Both the position numbers and the translations under genes were made by a program. Of a DNA stretch of 64,000 nucleotides, positions 18,249 through 26,298 are shown in pieces. Source of the stretch: Streptomyces brevispora (GTDB lineage Bacteria > Actinomycetota > Actinomycetes > Streptomycetales > Streptomycetaceae). The notes under the pieces were generated by a model that did no database searches, was not told where the DNA came from, and saw only the letters and a program-made list of their open reading frames with translations. The stretch covers positions 1,364,001 through 1,428,000 of the forward strand of contig NZ_VIWW01000001.1 of the NCBI RefSeq assembly GCF_007829885.1. Reading direction: 5' to 3'. Each line of letters opens with the position of its first letter. The first letter of the stretch is position 1.

Positions 18249-20192
18249 ATGACTTCCAAGCCAGCCGAACCGACGTCCGGCCTGCCCTCCAGGCGCACCA
18301 TGATCGCGGGCGCCGCCGCAGGCGCCACCGCCCTTGCCGCGACCGCCATGACCGCGGCGAACGCCGCCACGCCCGGCTCCCCCGCCGCGCCTGCCGCCCC
18401 CGCCCCCGCGGCGGCCCCGGGCTCCGACTGGAACGCCTGCCTGACCGTCGCCCGCGCCATCCTCGTACGCGACGAGCAGGACGAGCCGCTGGTGCCGCAC
18501 TACCGTGACGTCCTGCTCTCCAAGGGCCTGCCGCGCAGCCGCAAGGCGCCCAAGAAGGTGCTGATCATCGGCGCGGGCCCGGCCGGGCTCACCGCCGCCC
18601 GGCTGCTGCGCGACGCCGGACACACCGTCACCGTGATCGAGGCCAACGGCAACCGGGTCGGCGGCCGGATCAAGACCTTCCGCAAGGGCGGCCACGAGAA
18701 CTCGAAGGCGCCGTTCGCCGACCCGAAGCAGTACGCCGAGGCCGGGGCCATGCGCATCCCCGACAGCCACCCGCTCGTCACCGGGCTCATGGACAGCTTC
18801 GCGCTCAAGCGCCGCCGCTTCTACCTCGTCGATGTCGACGAGGCCGGCCGGCCCGTCAACCACACCTGGATCCACGTCAACGGCATCCGGGTCCGCAAGG
18901 CGGACTACGCGAAGAAGCCGCAGGCGGTCAACCGCTCCTTCGGGGTCCCCGCCGAGTTCGAGAACAAGGCGGCCTCGACCATCGTGCGGGAGGCCTTCGC
19001 CCCCGTGCGCGCGGAGTTCGAGGGCAAGGAGGGCTCGGAACTCGTCAATGGCTGGGCACGCGTCATCCAGCGGTACGGGCACTGGTCGATGTTCCGCTTC
19101 CTTACCGAGGCGGCCAAGCTCGACGAACGCACCATCGACCTCATCGGCACGGTCGAGAACCTCACCTCACGGCTCCACCTCGCCTTCGTGCACAGCTTCA
19201 TCGGGGCCTCCCTGATCAGCCCGGACACCGCGTTCTACGAACTGCCCAACGGCACGGCGACGCTGGCCGACGCGATGTACGCCAAGGTCAAGGACCTGGT
19301 GCGGCTGGACCGCCGGGCCGCCAGGATCAGCCACGGGGCCGACGGCGTCCGGGTCGAGACGGTGTCCGAGGGCCGGGACGGCAAGGTCGTGCGGGAGACG
19401 TTCACCGGCGACCGCGCGATCGTCACCGTGCCGTTCTCCGGGCTGCGCCACATCCCGGTCACCCCCGCGCTCTCGTACGGCAAGCGGCGCGCGGTGACCG
19501 AGATCCACTACGACGCGGCCACCAAGGTGCTGCTCGAATTCAGCCGCCGCTGGTGGGAGTTCGAGGAGAAGGACTGGAAGACCGAGCTGAACAGCATCCG
19601 GCCCGGTCTGTACGACGCGTACCGGCTCGGCAAGGCACCGGCCGACGGTTCACTGCTGGGCGCGCACTCCTCCGTACCCTCCGGCCATCTGCCGCCCAAC
19701 CAGCGCGTGCACTATGCGGCGTACCGCGCGACCGCCCGCAACCAGCCCGAGGCGGCGCACGTCATCGGCGGCGGATCGGTCACCGACAACGCCAACCGGT
19801 TCATGTACCAGCCCTCCCACCCGGTCGACAAGAGCAGGGGTGGCGTTCTCCTCGCCTCGTACAGCTGGGCCGACGACGCCCTGAAGTGGGACTCCCTGGA
19901 CGACGACGAGCGCTACCCGCACGCCCTGGGCGGGGTGCAGGACGTGTACGGGCAGCGCATCGAGGTCTTCTACACGGGGGCCGGTGCCACCCAGTCGTGG
20001 ATGCGCGACCCGTACGCGTACGGCGAGGCGTCCGTGCTGCTGCCCGGCCAGCACACCGAACTGCTCGCCGATGTGCGCTCCGCCGAGGGGCCGCTGCACT
20101 TCGCCGGCTGCCACACCTCGGTCAAGCCCGCCTGGATCGAAGGGGCGTTGGAGTCGGCGGTCCGCACCGCGCTGGAGGTGCACACGAGCTGA
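18249..20192 (+). CDS. Flavin-containing amine/L-amino-acid oxidase, Tat-exported
   Basis: A 647-residue FAD enzyme. A Tat signal ([19 protein letters not shown]) precedes the dinucleotide-binding fold [21 protein letters not shown] with the downstream Glu and GGRIKTF arginine pair of amine oxidases. The C-terminus has [20 protein letters not shown], the FAD-closing motif of the monoamine/L-amino-acid oxidase family. It should oxidise an amino acid or amine outside the membrane, producing ammonia and hydrogen peroxide. The ATG at 18249 places the Tat motif at about residue 17. Substrate cannot be read from sequence. Confidence 0.9.
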   Translation: MTSKPAEPTSGLPSRRTMIAGAAAGATALAATAMTAANAATPGSPAAPAAPAPAAAPGSDWNACLTVARAILVRDEQDEPLVPHYRDVLLSKGLPRSRKAPKKVLIIGAGPAGLTAARLLRDAGHTVTVIEANGNRVGGRIKTFRKGGHENSKAPFADPKQYAEAGAMRIPDSHPLVTGLMDSFALKRRRFYLVDVDEAGRPVNHTWIHVNGIRVRKADYAKKPQAVNRSFGVPAEFENKAASTIVREAFAPVRAEFEGKEGSELVNGWARVIQRYGHWSMFRFLTEAAKLDERTIDLIGTVENLTSRLHLAFVHSFIGASLISPDTAFYELPNGTATLADAMYAKVKDLVRLDRRAARISHGADGVRVETVSEGRDGKVVRETFTGDRAIVTVPFSGLRHIPVTPALSYGKRRAVTEIHYDAATKVLLEFSRRWWEFEEKDWKTELNSIRPGLYDAYRLGKAPADGSLLGAHSSVPSGHLPPNQRVHYAAYRATARNQPEAAHVIGGGSVTDNANRFMYQPSHPVDKSRGGVLLASYSWADDALKWDSLDDDERYPHALGGVQDVYGQRIEVFYTGAGATQSWMRDPYAYGEASVLLPGQHTELLADVRSAEGPLHFAGCHTSVKPAWIEGALESAVRTALEVHTS

Positions 20193-20207
20193 CGCGTACC
20201 GGCGGGC

Positions 20208-21026
20208 TCAGTCGTTGACGGTGTGCGGCGAGGTGGACGGCAGCATCGCCTCGCCCTCCCCGTCGTCCCCTTCGTCGTCCGTGTCGTCGCCCTGTCCCAC
20301 CAGTTCGCGCGCCAGCAGGGTCGCACCCGCGACGGCCCCCGGCATCAGGAACACGGCGACGAACGGGACCAGGAAGGCGAGGCCCAGCGGCACGCCGAAG
20401 CCGAGGATCAGCAGGCGGCGGCCGCGCAGCAGCACGAGCCGGTCCTTCAGCACCATGCCGCGGCGCTGGAGCGCGACGGCGGTGAGCTCCTCGGCGAGGA
20501 AGTAGCCGGTGACGCAGAAGCCGATCAGCGGGACGACGGTCTGGCCGGCGACCGGGACGAATCCGAGGGCGAAGAGCAGGACGGCGTACAGGGCGACCCG
20601 CACCAGGATGCGCACGCTGTCCCGGGCGGAGATCCACAGTTCCCGCCAGAGCGTCAGCCCGGAGACGGGGACCTCTCCGCCCTCGGCCCGGTCGACCTCC
20701 TCGGAGAGCGACTCGTAGAAGGGCTGCCCGACCAGCAGCGTCACGGCGGTGAACGTGATCACCGCGAGGAACAGGCCGAAGGCGAAGACCAGCACGGTCA
20801 GGGTGGTGCGGAGCAGCCCCAGCCAGGGCGAGGACCAGTCGTCGGCGAAGGGGGTCGCCCAGGCCGCCAGGTCGTCGGCCCCGTAGCCGAGGCCGACGAG
20901 CGCGCCCGCGTACACCACCAGGGTGATGAGGCCGGGGATCAGGCCGATGCCGAACCACCGTCCGTGCCGGGCGACCCAGCGCTGCCCGTTGAACAAATAG
21001 CCGAATCCGGCTGCCGCTTCACGCAT
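20208..21026 (-). CDS. EI24/CysZ-like integral membrane protein
   Basis: A 272-residue protein with about four to six hydrophobic helices (segments around residues 27-47, 72-98, 140-170 and 210-240) and the EI24-domain signatures FGYLFNGQRWVARH, VGQPFYESLSEEVDR and FALGFVPVAGQTVVP. Relatives include the sulfate permease CysZ, but many actinobacterial members are uncharacterised, so transport of sulfate is only one possibility. The C-terminus is an acidic tail (Asp/Glu/Gly-rich). It is convergent with the amine oxidase, 15 bp apart. The start ATG at 21026 fits MREAAAGFGYLF. Confidence 0.85.
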   Translation of the reverse strand: MREAAAGFGYLFNGQRWVARHGRWFGIGLIPGLITLVVYAGALVGLGYGADDLAAWATPFADDWSSPWLGLLRTTLTVLVFAFGLFLAVITFTAVTLLVGQPFYESLSEEVDRAEGGEVPVSGLTLWRELWISARDSVRILVRVALYAVLLFALGFVPVAGQTVVPLIGFCVTGYFLAEELTAVALQRRGMVLKDRLVLLRGRRLLILGFGVPLGLAFLVPFVAVFLMPGAVAGATLLARELVGQGDDTDDEGDDGEGEAMLPSTSPHTVND

Positions 21027-21164
21027 TCCGTCAGGGTACTTGCGCGGGTCCGCCCGGCCGACCCGGGAGACGGGTGCCGCCGACGGTGACGGTGGACGCC
21101 GGGCCGAGCGTGGAGCGCGGCGCCGGTCACGGCTCCCCCGCCGTGCCCGGAGCACCGGACAGCG

Positions 21165-21200
21165 CCGAGGGCCGCACCCCGGCTGGGATGCGGCCCTCGG
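21165..21200 (-). terminator. Terminator downstream of the ohr repeat region
   Basis: A perfect 12-bp stem (21165-21176 with 21189-21200) and a 12-nt loop lie downstream of the ohr gene and of the 18-bp repeat array, so the repeats would be transcribed in the ohr 3' untranslated region. Confidence 0.75.
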
Positions 21201-21204
21201 CCAC

Positions 21205-21366
21205 GTACGAGCGGTGTCCGTGGCACGAGCGGTACGTACCGTACGGGTCGTGCGCGCCGTACGAGTCGTGCGTGCCGTACGAGACTTACGCGCGGTACGA
21301 GCCGTGCGCGCCGTGCAAGTCGGCCGTGCCGTACGAGTGTTGCGCGCCGTAGAGGTCGTGCGTGCG
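21205..21366. repeat. Nine tandem copies of an 18-bp unit
   Basis: 162 bp made of exactly nine 18-bp units (consensus GTACGAGTCGTGCGCGCC) with scattered substitutions, ending 2 bp from the ohr stop codon. The period is a multiple of three, so the array is open in several frames. On the + strand it forms the C-terminal half of a 92-codon ORF (21074-21352) with a hexapeptide pattern Pro-Tyr-Glu-Ser-Cys-Ala, but no supported start was found for it. The units lack the spacer structure of CRISPR. Confidence 0.95.
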
Positions 21367-21367
21367 G

Positions 21368-21796
21368 TCAGGCGACCGACAGTTCGACCTTGATGTTGCC
21401 GCGCGTCGCGTTCGAGTACGGGCACACCTGGTGGGCCTTCTCGATGAGCGCCTGCGCGGTCGCCGTGTCGACGTTCGGAATGGTCGCCGTGATCGCGACC
21501 TCCAGGCCGAAGCCACCGGCTTCGGTCTTGCCGATGCCGACCGCGGCGGTCACCGTGGAGCCGGAGATGTCGGCCTTCTCCTGGCGGGCCACGACACCCA
21601 GCGCGCCCTGGAAGCAGGCGCTGTAGCCGGCCGCGAAGAGCTGCTCCGGGTTGGTGCCCGCACCGCTGCCGCCCATCTCCTTCGGCGGGTTGACGACCAC
21701 GTCGAGCTTGCCGTCGTCCGAGGAGACCCGGCCGTCGCGGCCGTTCTCGGCGGTGGCGACGGCGGTGTACGCGACGGCGATGTCCTGAATGGTCAT
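21368..21796 (-). CDS. ohr: Organic hydroperoxide resistance protein
   Basis: A 142-residue Ohr/OsmC-fold thiol peroxidase that reduces organic hydroperoxides, usually with lipoyl-protein electrons. The two reactive cysteines are visible in GYSACFQGAL and HQVCPYSNATRGN, and the Ohr-specific NPEQLFAAGYSACF block is intact. In many bacteria ohr is controlled by a MarR-type OhrR; the nearest MarR gene here is at 23047 but faces an oxidoreductase. Downstream lies an unusual 18-bp repeat array. Confidence 0.95.
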   Translation of the reverse strand: MTIQDIAVAYTAVATAENGRDGRVSSDDGKLDVVVNPPKEMGGSGAGTNPEQLFAAGYSACFQGALGVVARQEKADISGSTVTAAVGIGKTEAGGFGLEVAITATIPNVDTATAQALIEKAHQVCPYSNATRGNIKVELSVA

Positions 21797-21886
21797 GATG
21801 TATGAATCCTTCTGCTGATGCGCCGCGACTCGCGCCCACGATCGCGACGGCCTGGGATGAGCCTAACGGGTGCCTTGACAGCGGTG

Positions 21887-22906
21887 TCAGCCGAGAGAAA
21901 CGATCATCTTTCCGGTGTTCTCGCCACGGAGCAACCCGAGGAAGGCCTCGAAGCCGTTCTCGATGCCCTCGACGACGGTCTCGCGGTACTTCAGCTCGCC
22001 CGAGGCCAGCCAGCCGGCCACCTCCTGGACGAACTTCCCCTGGAGGGCGGCGTGATCGCCGACGAGCATGCCCTGAAGGCGCAGCCGCTTGCCGATGACG
22101 AGGGCGAGGTTGCGCGGGCCCGGGGCCGGCTCGGTCGCGTTGTACTGCGCGATCATGCCGCAGATGGTCGCGCGGCCGTGCACGTTGAACGAGGAGATCG
22201 CGGCTTCGAGGTGCTCGCCGCCGACGTTGTCGAAGTAGACGTCGATACCGTCGGGAGCGGCCTCGCGCAGCTGCTCGGCGACGGGGCCGTTCTTGTAGTT
22301 GAACGCGGCGTCGAAGCCGTACTCCTCGACCAGCAGCTTGACCTTCTCGTCGGAGCCCGCGGAGCCGATGACCCGCGAGGCGCCCTTGATCCTCGCCAGC
22401 TGGCCGACCTGGCTGCCGACCGCACCGGCCGCGCCGGAGACGAAGACCGCGTCGCCCTCCTTGAAGGAGGCGACCTCGAAGAGGCCCGCGTAGGCGGTGA
22501 GCCCGGTCATGCCGAGCACGCCGAGGTAGGCGGAGAGCGGGGCGAGGGAGGCGTCGACCTTCACGGCGCGCTCGGCCGGGACGTCGGCGTACTCGCGCCA
22601 GCCGAGGCCGTGCAGGACCTGGTCGCCGACCGCGAACCCCTCGGCGTTGGACGCGACGACCTCGCCGACCGCGCCCCCGTCCATGGGGTGGTCCAGTTTG
22701 AACGGCGGGGTGTACGACTTCACGTCGTTCATCCGGCCGCGCATGTAGGGGTCGACCGAGAAGTACCGGTTGCGGACGAGGATCCGGCCCTCGGCAGGAG
22801 CGGTGACCGGTGCCTCACGCAGCGCGAAATCCTCGGCCTTCGGCCAGCCGTGCGGACGGGCTACGAGGTGCCATTCACGGCTGGACGTGGGAAGTGCTGC
22901 AGACAT
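21887..22906 (-). CDS. NADP-dependent medium-chain oxidoreductase (alkenal/curcumin reductase type)
   Basis: A 339-residue zinc-free medium-chain dehydrogenase/reductase of the leukotriene B4 dehydrogenase / 2-alkenal reductase group. Features are NRYFSVDPYMRGRM near the N-terminus, the cofactor loop VSGAAGAVGSQVGQLA (an AxxGxxG motif) and the downstream YFDNVGGEHLEA. These enzymes reduce activated carbon-carbon double bonds with NADPH, often for detoxification. It is divergent from a MarR regulator with a 140-bp shared promoter region, so it is probably the MarR target. Confidence 0.9.
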   Translation of the reverse strand: MSAALPTSSREWHLVARPHGWPKAEDFALREAPVTAPAEGRILVRNRYFSVDPYMRGRMNDVKSYTPPFKLDHPMDGGAVGEVVASNAEGFAVGDQVLHGLGWREYADVPAERAVKVDASLAPLSAYLGVLGMTGLTAYAGLFEVASFKEGDAVFVSGAAGAVGSQVGQLARIKGASRVIGSAGSDEKVKLLVEEYGFDAAFNYKNGPVAEQLREAAPDGIDVYFDNVGGEHLEAAISSFNVHGRATICGMIAQYNATEPAPGPRNLALVIGKRLRLQGMLVGDHAALQGKFVQEVAGWLASGELKYRETVVEGIENGFEAFLGLLRGENTGKMIVSLG

Positions 22907-23046
22907 GGGCTCGGTGTCTCCTCAATGTCTCGGGGGGGGAGGGAGGTGCGGGAAGCCGTTCGGCCGGAGCGGAAAAGCTTCACCATGTGAAACAACCATG
23001 CGCCTAGATATTTCATGTTGTCAAGTAACCGGCTATCCTGGGCGTC
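22907..23046. promoter_or_regulatory. Shared promoter/operator region, oxidoreductase and MarR genes
   Basis: A 140-bp divergent intergenic region. The segment 22980-23035 is AT-rich for this genome and contains CATGTGAAA and TTTCATG in opposite orientation, an imperfect inverted repeat of the kind MarR dimers recognise. Confidence 0.45.
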
Positions 23047-23481
23047 ATGGCCACCCGTACAGACCCACTGACCCTCGAAGTCGTCGAGCTCATCGGCACC
23101 GTCGTGGCGCGCTACTACGAGGAGTACGAGCAGGCCGCGGCCGCGCACAGCCTCACCGGTGCGCAGGCCCGGGTTCTCGGGCTGCTCTCCCTGGAGCCGA
23201 TGCCGATGCGCCGGATCGCGCAGAAGCTGAAGTGCGAGCCGTCGAACGTGACCGGCATCATCGACCGGCTGGAGGTGCGCGGCCTGGTAGAGCGTCGGCC
23301 CGATCCGGCCGACCGGCGGGTGAAGCTGGCCGCGCCCACCGAGAAGGGCACCCGGACGGCGCGGCAACTGCGTGAATCGCTCGACTTCGCCCGCGAACCA
23401 CTGGCCGGCCTCTCCGACGCGGACCGCGCGGTGCTGCGGGATCTGCTGCGCCGGATGCTGGGCATGGAACCGTCGGCCTGA
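23047..23481 (+). CDS. MarR-family transcriptional regulator
   Basis: A 144-residue winged-helix regulator. MPMRRIAQKLKCEPSNVTGI is the recognition helix-turn-helix and VERRPDPADRRVKLAAPTE is the DRR wing. The N- and C-terminal helices form the dimer interface. The single Cys in the recognition region (LKCEPSN) could make it thiol-responsive, but an OhrR-like sensing Cys near the N-terminus is absent. It is divergent from an alkenal-reductase-like gene, which it most likely represses. Confidence 0.92.
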   Translation: MATRTDPLTLEVVELIGTVVARYYEEYEQAAAAHSLTGAQARVLGLLSLEPMPMRRIAQKLKCEPSNVTGIIDRLEVRGLVERRPDPADRRVKLAAPTEKGTRTARQLRESLDFAREPLAGLSDADRAVLRDLLRRMLGMEPSA

Positions 23482-23524
23482 ACCTCCCGGTTTCGGGCCC
23501 CGGGGCTCAGCCTCTGGTGGCCCT

Positions 23525-23597
23525 CAGCCCGTGGGTCTCGGTCCCCGGGTTTCAGCCAGTGGGTCTCAGTCCCCGGGTCTCAGCCCGTGGGTCTCAG
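23525..23597. repeat. 28-bp tandem repeat, two and a half copies
   Basis: Two complete 28-bp units (23525-23552, 23553-23580) and a 17-bp partial third (23581-23597) lie between the marR stop and the convergent gene's stop codon at 23594. Each unit holds the words GTGGGTCTC and CCCCGGGT. Confidence 0.85.
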
Positions 23598-24367
23598 CAG
23601 AACCACAGGAACCAGCAGGTGTCCGAAGGGGCCGGCGCCGGGGTGGGGGTCGGCGTGGGCGTGGGTGCCGGCTCTTCGGGGGCCGGGGACTGCGACGGCT
23701 CGTCGCCCGTGCCGTCCGGCTCGGACGGCACGGCGGACGGGGTGATGGGCGCCGCCTCGGACGGGGTGACGGACACCTCCGCGGTGGCCGCCGGGGCCGA
23801 GGTGGCGCCTTCGGGGCGCGGCCGGCCCGTGCGGCCGGCGCCGGAGGGGTGGGCGTCGGTGGCCGGAACCACCGAGGGGCTGCCCGCGGGGGTGTCCACG
23901 GGGCCGGGCGGCTCGACGGTGCCGCTCGTCGTGGGTTCGGGGGCGGGCGCGGGCGCGGTCGTGACGGACGTCGACTCGCGTACGTAGTCCGAGGCGCCGT
24001 CGCCGCCGCCGGACTCGGTCGCCAGCTCGGCCAGGCTCAGCGCCCCGGCGGCGAGGACCACCCCGAGCAGCCCCAGCAGCACCGTACGGCCGCGACGGCT
24101 ACGGGCCCGGCGGCCCCGGCCCGGCCGACGTGAGCCGCGCCCACCGTGCCCCGCCGGGGCGGCGGCGCGCTCCGTCCGGGCAGCGTCGCGCCCGGGGCGG
24201 CGCCGGCCTCCGGAACGGGACGGCGCGGTCTTCTCGTCCCGCGCGTCCCGCTCGTGGCGGAGGGGCGCGGGCGCGGCGTAGTGGCTCAGCGCCTCCGCGG
24301 GGGTTCCGCATCCGGCACAGGCCAGGGCTCCGTTGAGATGCCGCTGACAGGGGTGGCAGTAATCCAT
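23594..24367 (-). CDS. SCO2400-type zinc-ribbon membrane protein
   Basis: A 257-residue protein. Its N-terminus is a zinc-ribbon-like segment (YCHPCQRHLNGALACAGCG, four cysteines as C-x2-C and C-x2-C). A long basic Arg-rich stretch follows, then one transmembrane helix at about residues 96-115 (VLLGLLGVVLAAGALSLAEL), and an exported tail rich in Pro, Thr, Ala and Ser. It ends in the unusual hydrophobic CWFLWFC. The overall plan matches the SCO2400 family of Streptomyces, whose function is unknown. It is divergent from the gene at 24446. Confidence 0.8.
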   Translation of the reverse strand: MDYCHPCQRHLNGALACAGCGTPAEALSHYAAPAPLRHERDARDEKTAPSRSGGRRRPGRDAARTERAAAPAGHGGRGSRRPGRGRRARSRRGRTVLLGLLGVVLAAGALSLAELATESGGGDGASDYVRESTSVTTAPAPAPEPTTSGTVEPPGPVDTPAGSPSVVPATDAHPSGAGRTGRPRPEGATSAPAATAEVSVTPSEAAPITPSAVPSEPDGTGDEPSQSPAPEEPAPTPTPTPTPAPAPSDTCWFLWFC

Positions 24368-24445
24368 GGCGCCCGCAGATTAGATGCCCATCGGACAAAA
24401 GAGAAAGCGACTCAGGTGAGGATGTTGTGTGGAAGCGTTGATTCC

Positions 24446-25090
24446 ATGACCGCCGCCACGCCTTTCGGCCCCCGTGAATTCCAGCTTGTCCTGTTGCGCC
24501 GGATGGCCGACCACCAGCCCGGCCTCGTCGAGGACGCCCGGTACGAACTGAGTGCCACGCTCGCCGAGATGCGCGAGGCCAACCGCCGCTGGCAGGCCAT
24601 GGTGCGGGCGCCGAGGGGGCGGGGGTCGCTGCGCCGCTACCGCTCCGTGCTCGGTGAGCCCGAGTCCTCGCTGCGCCGCACGGTCGGTGATCTGGAGTGC
24701 GACGCGCTGCTCTGGCCGGTGCCGCTCTGGCCGGATCTGCGGTTCGAGGTGATGGCCGGGCCGGGCGGGGCCGTATGGAACGAGTGGCTGGTGCGGGCCC
24801 CCGGCGCGGCCGCCCCCGCCCTGCACACGGCCGGGGATCTGCGCCCCTGGTCGTGCACCGTGGACGAGGTGGCCCGGGCCTTCGCACCGGCCCGCCCGAT
24901 GGAGGGCAGCGCGCCGACCCGCTGGGCGCTCGCGATCACCGCTCCGGCCACGGCCACGCCTCCAAAGACCGCTCCGATCACGGCTCCGGGCACCGCCCCG
25001 GACACCGCTCCCGCCACCGCGCCGGAAACCGGCGAACCCTACGTCGCCGAGTTCACCTGGGGCCTGCTCCAACGGCTACTCCCGCGCTGA
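24446..25090 (+). CDS. Protein of unknown function
   Basis: A 214-residue protein I do not recognise. The first 155 residues look globular, with several Trp residues (LLWPVPLWPDLRFEVM). A low-complexity linker of Thr-Ala-Pro repeats (about 165-190) follows, then a short C-terminal FTWGLLQRLLPR. No signal peptide. The ATG at 24446 has GGAAG about 10 nt upstream and was preferred over the ATG at 24422. It is divergent from the zinc-ribbon gene with a 78-bp AT-richer gap. Confidence 0.65.
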   Translation: MTAATPFGPREFQLVLLRRMADHQPGLVEDARYELSATLAEMREANRRWQAMVRAPRGRGSLRRYRSVLGEPESSLRRTVGDLECDALLWPVPLWPDLRFEVMAGPGGAVWNEWLVRAPGAAAPALHTAGDLRPWSCTVDEVARAFAPARPMEGSAPTRWALAITAPATATPPKTAPITAPGTAPDTAPATAPETGEPYVAEFTWGLLQRLLPR

Positions 25091-25239
25091 CGGGACCGAG
25101 AGGTCATCGGCCGACGAGCCGTCAGCGCCTTACCCCCTACGGCCCATCCCGCCGCGCACAACACCTCCCACCGGCGCACGATACGAAGAGAACCGGCTGC
25201 CCGTCGGTACCCCCATCAGTGCTCTCGGGAGGACCTGCC

Positions 25240-26277
25240 GTGACCGTCAGCCTTGAGCAGTTGCGCCGTTGCCATGTCGCTGTCGACCTCGGGGCCGCCC
25301 GGACCCGGGTGTACATCAAGGGGCTCGGGCTCGTCGTCGACGAGCCGAGCGCCGCCGCCGTGAACACCCGGACCGGCTCGCTCATCGCCGTCGGCGCGCT
25401 CGCCGAGCAGATGACGGGCCGCACCCCCGACTACATCCGGGTGGTCCGTCCGGTCTCCGGCGGAACGGTCGTGGACATCGAGATGGCCCAGCGCATGCTG
25501 CGCCAGCTGCTCGGCGAGAAGCTCCGCCGGCAGCTGCGCCGCAAGCCACGGCTGCGCGCCGCCGCCAGCACCCCGCACGACAGCGATCCGCTCGCCCAGC
25601 GGGCCGCCGTCGAGACCCTGGTCGGCCTCGGTGCCCGTCGCGTCGAACTCGTCGACACCCTGATCGCGGCGGCCGTCGGCTGCGGACTGCCGGTCGAGCA
25701 GCCGACCGCCACCATGATCATGGTGTGCGGGGCCGCGACCACCCAGATCGCGGTCCTCTCGCTCGGCTCGATCGTGACCGCCGTACGCATCCCGATCGGC
25801 GGCGACGCGATCGACCACGCGGTGATCGAGCATCTGCGCCAGTACCACGAGCTGATGCTGCCGAGCCAGTCCGTACGCCCCCTGCAACTGGCGCTCAGCG
25901 GCATCGGCCCAACCCCCCACGGGCCCACCGTCACCGAGATCCACGGCCGGGACGTGGCGACCGGCCTGGCCCGCTCCGTCCAGGTCGACACCGACTCGGT
26001 GCGGCAGGCGCTCCACCGCCCGCTGACCGCGGTCCTCGACGGTCTGGGCAAGGTGCTGCGGGGCTGCCCGCCCGATCTGGTGGCCGACCTCGCCGACTGC
26101 GGGATCATGATGGTCGGCGGCAGCGCGCTGCTGCCCGGTCTCGACCAGATGCTGCGCGACGCGACGGGCATGCCGGTGCACATCGCCGAGCGGCCCGACG
26201 TCTGCTCCGTACTGGGTCTCGGCGCCATGCTGGACGGCAAGATCCGCCCGATGGTCCTCGACCCGCTCGGCTGCTGA
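25240..26277 (+). CDS. mbl: MreB-like actin-family protein Mbl
   Basis: A 345-residue MreB/Mbl homologue with the actin-type nucleotide pocket: VAVDLGAARTRVYIKG (phosphate 1), a degenerate phosphate 2 region VCGAATTQIAVLSLG, and the adenosine segment MMVGGSALLPGLDQML. In Streptomyces, Mbl contributes to spore wall synthesis with MreB rather than to vegetative growth. It stands alone here, without mreC/mreD/rodA, as expected for Mbl but not for MreB. The GTG at 25240 has a GGGAGG ribosome site 7 nt upstream. Confidence 0.85.
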   Translation: MTVSLEQLRRCHVAVDLGAARTRVYIKGLGLVVDEPSAAAVNTRTGSLIAVGALAEQMTGRTPDYIRVVRPVSGGTVVDIEMAQRMLRQLLGEKLRRQLRRKPRLRAAASTPHDSDPLAQRAAVETLVGLGARRVELVDTLIAAAVGCGLPVEQPTATMIMVCGAATTQIAVLSLGSIVTAVRIPIGGDAIDHAVIEHLRQYHELMLPSQSVRPLQLALSGIGPTPHGPTVTEIHGRDVATGLARSVQVDTDSVRQALHRPLTAVLDGLGKVLRGCPPDLVADLADCGIMMVGGSALLPGLDQMLRDATGMPVHIAERPDVCSVLGLGAMLDGKIRPMVLDPLGC

Positions 26278-26298
26278 GCGCCACGGGTCGTACGGCGG

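Noticed and set aside
21205..21366. The 18-bp array as a CRISPR
   Set aside because: Units are head to tail with no spacers, and there are no cas genes.
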